64,000 nt of DNA from an uncultured Flavobacteriales bacterium (GCA_903873905.1 CAIQQJ010000040.1:1-64000), one strand, 5' to 3'. Counted from the stretch's first letter, positions 7,378 to 16,735 are shown. Translations and numbers: made by a program. Notes: generated from the letters alone by a model not told the origin.

Positions 7378-8826
7378 ATGAGATTTTTTTTTCTAATCCT
7401 TTTTTCCTCTATTACCATTTCTTCATTCGCCCAAGATTTTCTTGGATATGGACATAGTAATTATGCAGGAATTGTTGGCGCAACTTACAATCCCGCATCA
7501 CTTGCTGATAATGTTTACAGCACCGACATTCTATTGTGTGGTGGTGGACTTGAAGTGGGAAATAATTATGTCGGAATTAAGCGCTCTTCTATAAATGTGA
7601 ATTTTGGCACGAAGGATATGATTTTGCGAAGCCTAAATACAAAAAAAGCGGCTTTTGCACGCAATGAAATTTTATTGCCGGGCGTGATGTTCTCCAATGG
7701 AAAAACAGGTTGGGGAATTGATATGAAAATCCGCTCCTATGCAAATGTGGACGGTGTTTCAAAAGATCTCGCACATTTTTTTGTTTTTGATTTGAAAGAC
7801 CCTCCGCACTACGAACGCACTTTTTACAATCGTCATGTTGGTGTAACTGCGCTGAGTTGGTTGGAAATTGGTGGAACTTATGCCAAAACAATTTGGACGG
7901 GTGCAGACCGTTTTGTTGCTGTTGGTGTTCGTCCTAAATTTTTACTTGGACTTGGTGCCATGTATGCATTTGTGAATGACATGGGATATAATATCAGAAA
8001 TGATACTACAGTTTCCATCGCAAGGGCAAATGCTGATTTTGGAATTTCTAACAATTTCACTTTCAATTCTTCGAATCAACCTTCGTGGAAAATGGGATTT
8101 AATCCAGGCCTTGGAATTGATGGTGGAATCATTTACGAATACCGACCATCGGAGTTACAGAAAGATGAAAAGGACAGAAAAAAAGAAAAGCCTTGGCCTG
8201 GATTCCGTCAACGGCCTGTGTATAAATATCGCATAGGAATTTCATTGGTGGATTTGGGTTTTGTGCATTTTCGCTATGGAGAATTCAGCGATCAATATGC
8301 ACTCAAAACAAATCTTTGGGATTATAATAATAAGGTTTGGAATCCTACTTCCCCTACACCGCTGTATGATTTGTTTGAACTTCGATCACACGGGAGCAAA
8401 GAAGGAAAAGGAATGTGGATGCGCCTTCCATTTGCCTTGAATTTGCAATACGATTATATGGTAAGAGAAAATTTGTATGTGAATGCAACCGCTTACACAG
8501 GAATCTATTTGAGAAATACCGATGGGCGAAAAGTTCATGAATTGACACGTCTGAGCGTAACACCACGTTGGGAAAAAAGATGGTATGGCGTGTGGGTGCC
8601 TGTTTCATTTTCTCGCTTGGGAAATTTAACCGTAGGAACAGGATTCCGATTTGGTCCATTTGTAATTGGAACAACAAATGTTCTTCCTTTGGTCTTTAAA
8701 AATTACAAGACGTATACTGCAGATCTTTATTTTGCACTGAAAATTCCTTTGTTCCCAACAGGAAAAATGTCCAAGAAAAAGGCGAAACCAAATACCAATG
8801 GAAAAGTGGATGAATGTCCAAAATAA
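7378..8826 (+). CDS. DUF5723 family outer-membrane protein
   Basis: 482 residues with a signal peptide (MRFFFLILFSSITISSFAQ). The mature start DFLGYGHSNYAGIVGATYNPASLADN is the hallmark of DUF5723, a Bacteroidota family of predicted outer-membrane beta-barrels. Many alternating strands follow (FVAVGVRPKFLLGLGAMY, YRIGISLVDLGFVHF, LTVGTGFRFGPFVIGTTN). The C-terminus is basic (KMSKKKAKPNTNGK). Function is unknown. It is convergent with the PorP/SprF gene. The A-rich lead-in and promoter box place the start at 7378. Confidence 0.82.
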   Translation: MRFFFLILFSSITISSFAQDFLGYGHSNYAGIVGATYNPASLADNVYSTDILLCGGGLEVGNNYVGIKRSSINVNFGTKDMILRSLNTKKAAFARNEILLPGVMFSNGKTGWGIDMKIRSYANVDGVSKDLAHFFVFDLKDPPHYERTFYNRHVGVTALSWLEIGGTYAKTIWTGADRFVAVGVRPKFLLGLGAMYAFVNDMGYNIRNDTTVSIARANADFGISNNFTFNSSNQPSWKMGFNPGLGIDGGIIYEYRPSELQKDEKDRKKEKPWPGFRQRPVYKYRIGISLVDLGFVHFRYGEFSDQYALKTNLWDYNNKVWNPTSPTPLYDLFELRSHGSKEGKGMWMRLPFALNLQYDYMVRENLYVNATAYTGIYLRNTDGRKVHELTRLSVTPRWEKRWYGVWVPVSFSRLGNLTVGTGFRFGPFVIGTTNVLPLVFKNYKTYTADLYFALKIPLFPTGKMSKKKAKPNTNGKVDECPK

Positions 8827-8871
8827 AAAGACAATTATCCCTGATAAATAAATGATTCTGTTGAATAAGGA

Positions 8872-8957
8872 AAACAATTAAGGATTAAAAATCAAAGGTT
8901 GTGTGGCTAAATTTTGGCTCCAATCCTTAATTTTTAATCCTTAATCCTAAATTGTTT
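8872..8957. terminator. Long inverted repeat between convergent genes
   Basis: AAACAATTAAGGATTAAAAAT on the left is matched by ATTTTTAATCCTTAATCC and AAATTGTTT on the right, with a short extra block in the right arm. It lies between the DUF5723 and porP-like genes and can serve both strands. Confidence 0.5.
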
Positions 8958-8976
8958 TATTGCACAACAATCTTTC
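8951..8976 (-). repeat. 26-bp copy of a T9SS-gene 3' end
   Basis: AAATTGTTTTATTGCACAACAATCTT here is identical to the 3' end of the T9SS cargo gene at 14378-14403, where it encodes the terminal KIVVQ-stop. Here the frame is closed by a stop just upstream, so it is a non-coding relic or a recombination scar. Confidence 0.5.
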
Positions 8977-9051
8977 AAAAAAATATTTTAATTACTGTTG
9001 CTTTGTAATAACTATCAGCAAATTAAAATCTTAATCTTGAAAGCAACATCA

Positions 9052-10092
9052 TCAATCAAATAATTTTGAAGTCGCCCCTTTCCCAAATGGATTGGGGGTC
9101 ATGAAATGAAGGGAAATTTCAAATCCTCCTCGGGATTTGCTTGCAACATTAAGGTCTGATAAATTAATATCGTAACTGAAGCCTATTCTATATTCGGAAA
9201 ATTCATACGCCGTTTCCAAATTCACAGCATCACCGAAACGATAATAAGCTCCCAAGACAAATGCAGCTGGTTTTTTTCTTCCTGTGTAATGGGAGGCGTC
9301 TTGCATTACATATTTGCATAAAACGCCTGCATTTATTTCATGATGTCCGCCTTGGAGCATAACTATATATCCAGGCTCAAGAATGAGGTTGTGATTTTTA
9401 ATTCCAATATCAGCATTTCCATGTGCAACAATTTTCATAGGTAAACGAATATCGTTGTTGCCATAAAAACTATATGCAGGTTTGTTAATGTGTTGAATTG
9501 ATAATCCTGCATTTATGGTCATGGCGTCATTAGAACTCAATGTTGCATGACCTTTACCATAGAACCACGCGATTCCTGCTCCAAAATCCGTATAAGTATG
9601 ATTTGAAAAAGTTGCTGGCTCTAAGGAAGAAGCGGTTGCATCATATGCGCCTCCAACAAATTGATTGTCCCATTGCAATTTATCATAATTCAAACTACGT
9701 TGTCCAAATCCACCAGACAGTCCTGCTGAAATCAAATTGTTGTCATTCATAGAAAGCACTCCAGACAATTGTAATTGACCCGTTGTGGTTCCCATTCCAC
9801 CATCACCAGCCTTGTCAGAAAAAACATTAAGTCCAACACCAAGATGATTTCCGTTTGATTTTTTCATGAACGCCATATCAGCTGCTACATTGAAAGTGCG
9901 ATAAGGCGTATTACTTACATGTTGCCATTGGTCCTTGTAATTGATAATGGCAAGAAAATTATGTGACATTCCAGCTTGTGCAGCGTTTAATAACAAGGGT
10001 GTTTCTGTCAATTGTGAGAAGTGAATGTCTTGTGCCAAAGAAAAAAGCGGCAGTAAAAAAACGGCAGTAAAAAGTAATTTAAATTTTTTCAT
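9052..10092 (-). CDS. PorP/SprF family T9SS outer-membrane protein
   Basis: 346 residues starting MKKFKLLFTAVFLLPLFSLAQ, a signal peptide; the upstream in-frame ATG at 10185 would add 31 residues before it and is rejected. The mature start DIHFSQLTETPLLLNAAQAGM is the family signature. It is followed by a beta-barrel rich in glycine (GVGLNVFSDKAGDGGMGT, AGLSIQHINKPAY, FVLGAYYRFGDAVNLETAYEFSEYRIGFSYDI). SprF-like proteins are needed to export or anchor the SprB-type adhesin encoded next door. That adhesin gene ends 115 bp into the upstream side of this gene, in the same direction, so the pair is probably one transcription unit, adhesin first. Confidence 0.93.
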   Translation of the reverse strand: MKKFKLLFTAVFLLPLFSLAQDIHFSQLTETPLLLNAAQAGMSHNFLAIINYKDQWQHVSNTPYRTFNVAADMAFMKKSNGNHLGVGLNVFSDKAGDGGMGTTTGQLQLSGVLSMNDNNLISAGLSGGFGQRSLNYDKLQWDNQFVGGAYDATASSLEPATFSNHTYTDFGAGIAWFYGKGHATLSSNDAMTINAGLSIQHINKPAYSFYGNNDIRLPMKIVAHGNADIGIKNHNLILEPGYIVMLQGGHHEINAGVLCKYVMQDASHYTGRKKPAAFVLGAYYRFGDAVNLETAYEFSEYRIGFSYDINLSDLNVASKSRGGFEISLHFMTPNPFGKGATSKLFD

Positions 10093-10207
10093 GATTTGAA
10101 TTATTATTCTTGTCATTTTCAATCTTGCAAAATCTAATTGTTTTTGTTGGTAGTTGAATGATCGTTTTTTAATATTTATTTCCAACCCTTTTAAATTTCA
10201 ATCTTGA

Positions 10208-13200
10208 TTATTTTACCAAAGAGATGTTGCCTTGTTTTTCGACTGGCGTTCCGTCGAGCAAGGTTGCGCGAAGGACATAATTGAACACAGCCGCTTCGCA
10301 AGCGTCACCTCTCCAGGTGCCATCCCATCCCGCACTTGGATCTGTTGAGGAGAAAACTTTTTCACCCCAACGATTATAAATATCAAACTGCATGAACTTA
10401 ATGCAAGCTCCTCTCACAAAAAACACATCGTTTTGGTGATCTCCATTTGGAGAGAATGCATTCGGCACATAAACTTCTCCACAAACAATATCCACAAATA
10501 TGGTTACTGTGTCCGTTGCTGAACATCCGTTTGCATCTGTAACCGTCAAGGTATAAATTGTAGTGATTGTCGGTGATGCTATTGGATTTTGACAACTAGT
10601 ACAACTCAATCCTGTTGCTGGTGACCAATTGTAGGTTACTCCACCCGCTCCATTTAACTGCGTGCTTTGTCCAGCAATAATTGTAACTGTTGCACCGGCA
10701 TTTGCGGTGGCCGTTCCTGTACTGGTAACAACTACGGTTGAAGAAGTCGTGCAACCATTTGCATCCGTCACAATTACAGAATAGGATCCTGCAGATAAAC
10801 TATTGATTGTGTCATTAGAGGAGCTATTGCTCCATAGATAAGTATACCCAGGCGTTCCTCCGCTCGCTGTTGCAGATGCAATCCCATCACCATCACTGCA
10901 GTTTTCCGGAACCGTCGCGCTGGTCGACTGGACAGCCGTTGGTGGTTGTGTCAAAGTCAATGTTTGTGTTTGAATACAACCATCACTTCCTGTAACGGAG
11001 ACTGTATAGGTGCCAGCTGTTAGATTGCTTGCGTTTGCTGCATTGCCTCCTATTGGTGACCAAGAATAAGTATATGGGGGTGAACCTGCAGATGCATTTA
11101 CCCCCGCAGAACCTGTTGATTCACCAAAACATAAAACATTTACAGCAGACGAAACTGCCACAACAGGAGCTCCTGTATTTCCAACCACAATTGTTCCTAC
11201 TGCAGTGCAACCATTAGCATCAGTTACTGTAACTGAATAAGTTCCTCCTGCAATATTAGTAAGTGTTGCGCTCGACGCTGAATTGCTCCACAAATAAGTA
11301 TAAGGTCCTGTTCCGCCACTTGTAACGGCATCGGCTGTTCCATTTGTATTTCCACAAGTTGCAGGGGTAGATGTTGGAGTTGTCAATAATTGTGTAGGAG
11401 ATGTAATGGTTAGTGTTTGTATTGAAACACAACCTCCAGCGTCAGTGACTGTAATAGAATAGGTTCCTGAGCCAAGGTTAATGGCTGTTGCCGCATTCCC
11501 TCCAGAAGGCAACCACATATAAGTGAACGGCCCATTGCCACTTGCTGAAATTGTTCCTGAACCATTTGTTCCTCCGAAACAAGTAACATCTATTGTAGAT
11601 TGAACACCTACTGTTGGACCACCCGTACTCGTAACGTTTGCATTTGCTGTTTGTGTGCATCCATTGGCATCTGTAACAGTTACCGTATAAACACCAGCGG
11701 ATAAATTATTTGCAGTGGCATTTGTTCCTCCAGAAGGCGACCAACTATAAGATAAAATTCCAGTTCCTCCACTTGCAGTAACCGTTGTTGATCCTGTATT
11801 TGCACTACATCCCGTAGATGTGGCGGTGGCACTTGCGGATATTGGTGTTGGTTGTGTAATACTGAATGTTTTAGTTATTGGGCAGCTGTTTGCATCCGTA
11901 ATGGTACAAGTATAATTTCCATTGCATAAACTGTTTGCATTTGCAGTGTTCCCTCCTGAAGGTAGCCATGCATAGGTATAACCTGGCGTTCCACCCGAAG
12001 CAACAACTGCAGCTGTTCCATTACAAATGGCATTGCATGACAAATTTGTTTGTGATTGCGTTGCCGTCACTGCCGTTGGTTGTGTTATAGCAAAACTTTG
12101 AGTTACTGTCGCTCCTACATTATCTGTTATCGTACAAGTATAATTATTCGCACACAGTGAACTTGCAGATGCGGCAGTGCCTCCAGAAGGCAACCATGCG
12201 TAGGTGTACGGAGATGTTCCGCCGCTTGCTGTTACAGATGCGGTTCCAGTACATTGACCATTGCACAAAACATTTGTCGATGTAGATGTTGCAGACAAGT
12301 TTGAAACAACACAAGTGTAAGGCATTTGAGCTCCCGCTGAAACATTGATGGTTTGTATGTAACCATTACCACCCCCAAATCCACAGGCAGCAATTTCCCC
12401 ATTGCTATTCACATCGACATCATACACAGCAAAGGATGTTGGATAAGTGTTTAACAAATTCAGATTGCCATCGTATTTCAACACTTGGTTAACAGAGCCA
12501 ACATATACATTTCCGCTTGCGTCAATATCAAGCCCTCCATTACCATTCACTTTTCTTCCAAAAGCTGTATTTGTATAAGATCCTCCCGGTATAACCGCCG
12601 TTCCCGTAACTGCGCCTGTATTCAAATCTCTTTTCTCAACAGCTCCTCCATTCAGTGTATAAACTGCAGTTGAGTTTGCACGAATAGCACTGATGGGTTG
12701 TTTGGTTCCCAATCCATAACCAGGGATATAATAATCGAAAGTATAACCGGTTCCCACTTTGAAATTAATTGTTGTCAACGCGGTATTAATTGAACCAAGT
12801 GTATCCAATGTCAAAAAATAATAATTCCCATTGGGCGCAAAGCAAATAGAACTAACTTCCTGAATGTTCGGTGGAAAGGAAAGGACAGCACCATAACCCA
12901 CAATTTTTGTAGTGAGTACAGCACCACTTCCAAGATTGATGTCCATGATTGTTCCTCTAATAGTTGTAGTTGGGAAAAACGATGTCATTTTACTTCCTCC
13001 TACAACCAATTTAGTGAGATCACAATTAAAGGCGAGGCTCCAATATTCATAGCTCAGCAATGCGTTTGGATTGTTGTACCAAATTTGTGTCCCTCCTGTA
13101 TTTATTTTTCTTATTTCACCATTTGATCCTGTTGTCATATAGGAGTCTCCAGTTGGTGATGTGATAAATCCGCCAATCCAATAATTCGTAGAATCCCATG

Positions 13201-14152
13201 TTGGAGAAACAGGTATGAAAGTCCACTGCAGTGTTCCCGTTGAATTATATTTCAATAATTTAATTGGCATATCACCACCATAGATGTAAACATTTCCACT
13301 AGCATCCGTTTCAGTTTCCCATATTTTTTTCCCATTATTCAAAACAGGATTTTGTGTCCATGGGTCAATGATGACGGTTTTGCTCTTGTCATAATTTTCC
13401 AATTGAAAAGAAATTGTTTTTCCTGTTTTTACAAAACGCGAATCAATGACCTGATCTTTATTTCCACAATAAAAAGTCAAGGGCGCGTGATCAATGATGT
13501 TTCCAAATTTTGTACTAATGTTTACATCACCATCATTCTCAAGTGAAATCTTGTCGTTGTATTTCATTCTTACCACCGACACGTCTGCTCCTGGATGTAG
13601 GATAAGTGAATACTTTATTCCTCCATCGGGATGAAAAACATATTCCACATCAATGTTCGGGTAAAGGTTTTTGTAAATCAGTTTTTTATATCCCTTAACA
13701 AAATTGATTGCTCTTTCCTCTTGTCCTTGTTTAAACGAATAACTGAAATAATCAGAAGTTAAATCCTCCGCAACAACTTCAACATTTGCATTTGCACCTT
13801 CCCATTCAAAATATTTGATATCCTTTTTCACAATGGCATTCCCTTCCTTTCTCTCCTTGGCTTCATTCTCTTCTCCAGCTTTATTTTGCTTTGGCGTTTT
13901 TTCCATGAAAGTGAAAGTCACTCCCGAAGCCGTAAAATAAATCATGCTTCCATTTCCATCTGCCGCATACAAAACGGGCACAACAGCATGAGCTTCTCGC
14001 GGAATTGTAAATTGCCCCTTGTTCTCAATGAAAGCTTTTGGCGTCGACCAGTTCGCGCTCCACGAATTTCCATCAAATGCTTTTCCAGTAACGGGATGCA
14101 TGAGTAGAATTACAAAAAAGACAAACAGGGGAAGGAATGAACATTTTTTCAT
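10208..14152 (-). CDS. Giant SprB-repeat adhesin with a type B T9SS sorting domain
   Basis: 1314 residues. Signal peptide MKKCSFLPLFVFFVILL; then a ~200-residue N-terminal domain starting FIENKGQF (the DUF7948 type often at the head of such proteins); then a ~300-residue propeller-like part (YIYGGDMPIKLLKYNS, VYVGSVNQVLKYDG). Seven SprB-type repeats of about 75 residues follow (pattern CxG..GT..V.ASGGT.PYTY.W.PSGG...Y..TVTDANGC), then one PKD-like unit. The C-terminus EVYVPNAFSPNGDHQNDVF with IYNRWGEKVF is the 'gliding motility-associated' CHU_C sorting domain. It is exported by T9SS and held at the surface. Pairing with a PorP/SprF gene matches the SprB/SprF arrangement of gliding bacteria. 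Start chosen at 14152; the earlier ATG at 14248 precedes the signal peptide by 32 residues. Confidence 0.93.
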   Translation of the reverse strand: MKKCSFLPLFVFFVILLMHPVTGKAFDGNSWSANWSTPKAFIENKGQFTIPREAHAVVPVLYAADGNGSMIYFTASGVTFTFMEKTPKQNKAGEENEAKERKEGNAIVKKDIKYFEWEGANANVEVVAEDLTSDYFSYSFKQGQEERAINFVKGYKKLIYKNLYPNIDVEYVFHPDGGIKYSLILHPGADVSVVRMKYNDKISLENDGDVNISTKFGNIIDHAPLTFYCGNKDQVIDSRFVKTGKTISFQLENYDKSKTVIIDPWTQNPVLNNGKKIWETETDASGNVYIYGGDMPIKLLKYNSTGTLQWTFIPVSPTWDSTNYWIGGFITSPTGDSYMTTGSNGEIRKINTGGTQIWYNNPNALLSYEYWSLAFNCDLTKLVVGGSKMTSFFPTTTIRGTIMDINLGSGAVLTTKIVGYGAVLSFPPNIQEVSSICFAPNGNYYFLTLDTLGSINTALTTINFKVGTGYTFDYYIPGYGLGTKQPISAIRANSTAVYTLNGGAVEKRDLNTGAVTGTAVIPGGSYTNTAFGRKVNGNGGLDIDASGNVYVGSVNQVLKYDGNLNLLNTYPTSFAVYDVDVNSNGEIAACGFGGGNGYIQTINVSAGAQMPYTCVVSNLSATSTSTNVLCNGQCTGTASVTASGGTSPYTYAWLPSGGTAASASSLCANNYTCTITDNVGATVTQSFAITQPTAVTATQSQTNLSCNAICNGTAAVVASGGTPGYTYAWLPSGGNTANANSLCNGNYTCTITDANSCPITKTFSITQPTPISASATATSTGCSANTGSTTVTASGGTGILSYSWSPSGGTNATANNLSAGVYTVTVTDANGCTQTANANVTSTGGPTVGVQSTIDVTCFGGTNGSGTISASGNGPFTYMWLPSGGNAATAINLGSGTYSITVTDAGGCVSIQTLTITSPTQLLTTPTSTPATCGNTNGTADAVTSGGTGPYTYLWSNSASSATLTNIAGGTYSVTVTDANGCTAVGTIVVGNTGAPVVAVSSAVNVLCFGESTGSAGVNASAGSPPYTYSWSPIGGNAANASNLTAGTYTVSVTGSDGCIQTQTLTLTQPPTAVQSTSATVPENCSDGDGIASATASGGTPGYTYLWSNSSSNDTINSLSAGSYSVIVTDANGCTTSSTVVVTSTGTATANAGATVTIIAGQSTQLNGAGGVTYNWSPATGLSCTSCQNPIASPTITTIYTLTVTDANGCSATDTVTIFVDIVCGEVYVPNAFSPNGDHQNDVFFVRGACIKFMQFDIYNRWGEKVFSSTDPSAGWDGTWRGDACEAAVFNYVLRATLLDGTPVEKQGNISLVK

Positions 14153-14383
14153 TGCGTTGCTTATAATAAAAGGATTAAATGTTGTAGCTGGTGTTTGAAA
14201 TAAGGTCTCCATCAAAACTAATCGAATTCCTTCACCCACCAAGCACAAAAGCAGGCTAATGTTGGATATTCAATCCCACGACCCTTCCTTCTATCATCAG
14301 AAAAAATCAAAATACGCTTTAAGAAGATGATATGAAAAATCAAAGAATGAATCCACAATTCAGGTACATCATCATAAATTGTT

Positions 14384-15253
14384 TTATTGCACAACAATCT
14401 TTTTCGTCACCCGAACATTTCCATTGTCAATTACCAGCATATAAATTCCTGATGACAATTGCGAAATGTCAATTTGATTTTCGGTAACGCTGTTCACTTT
14501 TATTTTTTCTCCGCGCAAAACTTCCGCACCAATCGAATTGTATAAATGAACATTCAAATATTCCGTACCACTCGCGTTCCATTTGAAATTCAATTTCCCA
14601 GATGCAGGATTCGGAAAAACGGAAATCGCATTCGACAAATCATTTTCCATAACTCCCGAACAAGTTTGCACCACAACAGTATCACTCGTTGTACTCTGGC
14701 ATCCTAGAATATCAGTTGTCGTAACGGTATAAATTCCGGATGCATTGACTGTAATGGATTGCGTTGTGTCACCCGTCGACCACGAGTAGGACGACACAGG
14801 TGTAAGCGCAGTAAGTGTTGTGGAATCGCCAACACAAATCGTATCTCCTGGATTGGAAACAATCTGATTGAGTTGTGCAATTTGTGTAATGATCAAGGTA
14901 TTCGGACAAGCAGTTCCTGTATCAGCAGGGTTGCTTGCGATCACTCTGATTTTATAGAAAAATCCGAAGTTTGTATTGGCGGGAATGGTACAAAACACCA
15001 CACCACTCTGCCAGAAAAACATCGTCCCAATGTTTACAGGATTGGTAAACTGTCCGAAACTATTCGAAAGTTGCGCAGTGAAAACATTTCCGAAATTGTA
15101 AGAACCTCCCGTTACAGTGTAAGGCACAATAATATTTCCTCCGGCACACGTGGAGAGTTGAAGAATACTATCGGTGGTCAAGGTGAGCTGTGCTTTTGCG
15201 GAAAAACCCAGCAGCATTACGGAAACAAAAATTGAAGTAAAGATTTTTTTCAT
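14384..15253 (-). CDS. T9SS type A cargo protein
   Basis: 289 residues. Signal peptide MKKIFTSIFVSVMLLGFSAKAQ. Residues ~30-135 form a module (IIVPYTVTGGSYNFGNVFTAQLSN ... YKIRVIASNPADTG) that also appears in the two choice-of-anchor V proteins at 27 and 29 kb. An Ig/PKD-like unit follows (SSYSWSTGDTTQSITVNASGIYTVTTTD). The last ~80 residues (ISVFPNPASGKLNFKW ... GIYMLVIDNGNVRVTKKIVVQ) are a type A T9SS sorting domain. Exported across the outer membrane and probably surface-attached; ligand unknown. Confidence 0.88.
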   Translation of the reverse strand: MKKIFTSIFVSVMLLGFSAKAQLTLTTDSILQLSTCAGGNIIVPYTVTGGSYNFGNVFTAQLSNSFGQFTNPVNIGTMFFWQSGVVFCTIPANTNFGFFYKIRVIASNPADTGTACPNTLIITQIAQLNQIVSNPGDTICVGDSTTLTALTPVSSYSWSTGDTTQSITVNASGIYTVTTTDILGCQSTTSDTVVVQTCSGVMENDLSNAISVFPNPASGKLNFKWNASGTEYLNVHLYNSIGAEVLRGEKIKVNSVTENQIDISQLSSGIYMLVIDNGNVRVTKKIVVQ

Positions 15254-15407
15254 TTTGGCTTTTTTTGTGGAGCTAAATGTAAAGATAGGCCAAGAACCGT
15301 CGTGGCAAAATGAATTTCTGATTTTCTTACTTGCCTGTTACTTAATAATTCTTAAAATGTGTTTTTGTCAATGAATTCTTACATTTATCCAATAAGAACT
15401 CCACTCT

Positions 15408-16310
15408 ATGAAAGAATTCAGCTTCAATTATTTCGCAGCCAAAAATTCAGTTTCCATTGACGATTTTTCTGTCAAAATAAAAATGGGGCCTTTCATCAAG
15501 AAGGATTTTCAATTGGCAAATCTTCAGAACTACTATATGTTCGATAATGACCAATATCGTTCCGTCTTTTTTTTATACACCGACGATAAAGGCAAATCAA
15601 AAAAAGTTCAGGTTTTTTCCACGCCCGCCGAAATGGGTTTTACAGAATTGATGAAGGAATTGAATGATCGTTTCCCAACGAAAAGTCTCAACCATCTTTC
15701 CGAAGCGGAAGCATTCAAAATCATGAAAACCGCCAATCCTAAAAAATGGGCGCCGTTTGCTGTAATCAGCATTGTCATGTTGGTGATGTGTGGCATTTTA
15801 TATCCACAAATCCACCACTATTTGGATCACGGATTTGCAAATGCAACAGTAACTGAAGTTGCTGAGAAAAAAGATTTGGGAACAAAAAACATTTCCATTT
15901 CCGGATTGGTTCTCGACAAATCATTGGAAGAAACAACCACCACCACAAACAGAGGATCAACAACAAAATCAACTTCTGTTTTTATTCCAATGGTCAATGA
16001 AAATTGGAAAGAAGGCGATCCAATAAAAGTCATTTTATCATTCGACAAACTCTCCGACGAAGAATATTCTCAAATATTGGACAGTCATGAATTCACCGGT
16101 GTCATTCGTGATATTGCATGGGAAGGAATCGGAAGCAAACAAATTGATTTTCTCACCACAAATTACAATTTGAAATTTCCTGAAAAACCAGTCCTCGTAC
16201 AAATCACCAATGAAAAACACAACGATCGTTTTGTAGTTTGGGTCCTCGCCCTCGTCATGGGAATTCTCCTAATTGTATTTGTCATCATGGCCTTCAAGAA
16301 AAAGCGGTAG
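15408..16310 (+). CDS. Unrecognised protein with two membrane segments
   Basis: 300 residues. Residues 1-~100 are soluble and strand-rich (FSVKIKMGPFIKKDFQLANL, YRSVFFLYTDDKGKSKKVQVF), somewhat like a PH-type domain. A membrane helix follows (WAPFAVISIVMLVMCGILY, ~120-140), then a ~135-residue extracytoplasmic part with a Thr-rich stretch (EETTTTTNRGSTTKSTS). The second helix is at ~276-296 (VVWVLALVMGILLIVFVIMAF), with a basic KKKR end. The N-terminal domain is therefore probably cytoplasmic. It has no co-directional partner close by. I do not recognise the family. Confidence 0.6.
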   Translation: MKEFSFNYFAAKNSVSIDDFSVKIKMGPFIKKDFQLANLQNYYMFDNDQYRSVFFLYTDDKGKSKKVQVFSTPAEMGFTELMKELNDRFPTKSLNHLSEAEAFKIMKTANPKKWAPFAVISIVMLVMCGILYPQIHHYLDHGFANATVTEVAEKKDLGTKNISISGLVLDKSLEETTTTTNRGSTTKSTSVFIPMVNENWKEGDPIKVILSFDKLSDEEYSQILDSHEFTGVIRDIAWEGIGSKQIDFLTTNYNLKFPEKPVLVQITNEKHNDRFVVWVLALVMGILLIVFVIMAFKKKR

Positions 16311-16325
16311 TCGAATAAAAAAACA

Positions 16326-16439
16326 TTATGAAAAATTGACCTCCAAATTTATTTGACTTCCTTCTTTTTCATCGGTAATCTGCCACATAGTGGTCCCTTT
16401 GGGATAATCAAACAATCGGTAATCTTTTTCGTGCGTGCC
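16326..16439 (-). pseudogene. Truncated gene 3' end
   Basis: On the minus strand about 34 sense codons run into a stop at 16328-16326. The product ends HEKDYRLFDYPKGTTMW then QITDEKEGSQINLEVNFS, which looks like real protein. Upstream the frame hits a stop inside the dispersed repeat at 16431-16526, which seems to have replaced the rest of the gene. I do not recognise the family. Confidence 0.35.
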
Positions 16440-16526
16440 CCAAGGGTCGGGCTATCCGCTTTTACTCCTCGCGCCACGCACTTTCATAGCTGCTGCGGGG
16501 TAACCGCTACTATCCCTCACGCATTT
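16431..16526. repeat. Dispersed intergenic palindromic element
   Basis: Bounded by GTGCGTG (16431-16437) and CACGCA (16518-16523). It contains AAGGGTCGGGCTATCCGC on the left and CCGCTACTATCCCTCACGCA on the right. I recall very similar 'GTCGGGCTATCCGC...GCTACAATCCCT.ACGCA' elements between genes of many Bacteroidota; that is memory, not a search. It fills much of the 16311-16739 gap together with the gene remnant to its left and the hairpin to its right. Confidence 0.55.
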
Positions 16527-16548
16527 TTTAAAACTCAAACATCCCATC

Positions 16549-16580
16549 GTCCGCCGAAGCTATTTCAGCGTAGGTGGGCT
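16549..16580 (+). repeat. Second copy of the GAAGC...GCGTAGG hairpin
   Basis: GTCCGCCGAAGCT, ATTTC, AGCGTAGGTGGGCT mirrors the hairpin at 6797-6829 (GCCCTCCGAAGCT ... AAGCGTAGGAGGGC). Stem bases differ between the copies but still pair (CCGCC/GGTGG against CCTCC/GGAGG), as expected if the folded structure is kept. Confidence 0.5.
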
Positions 16581-16689
16581 CACGCAAAAAAAAATATCGA
16601 ACAACGAATATCGAAGTGGTTGAAATGATTTCCTTTCAATATCCACTATTCAAAATGGAAATTCTCAAGTCCATCAAATTCTCAACCTT

Positions 16690-16727
16690 TTTCATCTGCA
16701 CATCTGCACACCTGCACATTTGCACAT
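16690..16727 (+). repeat. Degenerate CACATCTG tandem repeat ahead of the RidA gene
   Basis: About five imperfect 8-10 bp units (CTGCACAT, CTGCACAC, CTGCACAT, TTGCACAT) end directly at the -7 box of the next gene, so the array covers the -33 region. Confidence 0.5.
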
Positions 16728-16735
16728 TATCTTTA
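16728..16735 (+). promoter_or_regulatory. -7 box of the RidA gene
   Basis: TATCTTTA, 4 nt before the ATG at 16740; the transcript would be leaderless or nearly so. Confidence 0.5.
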
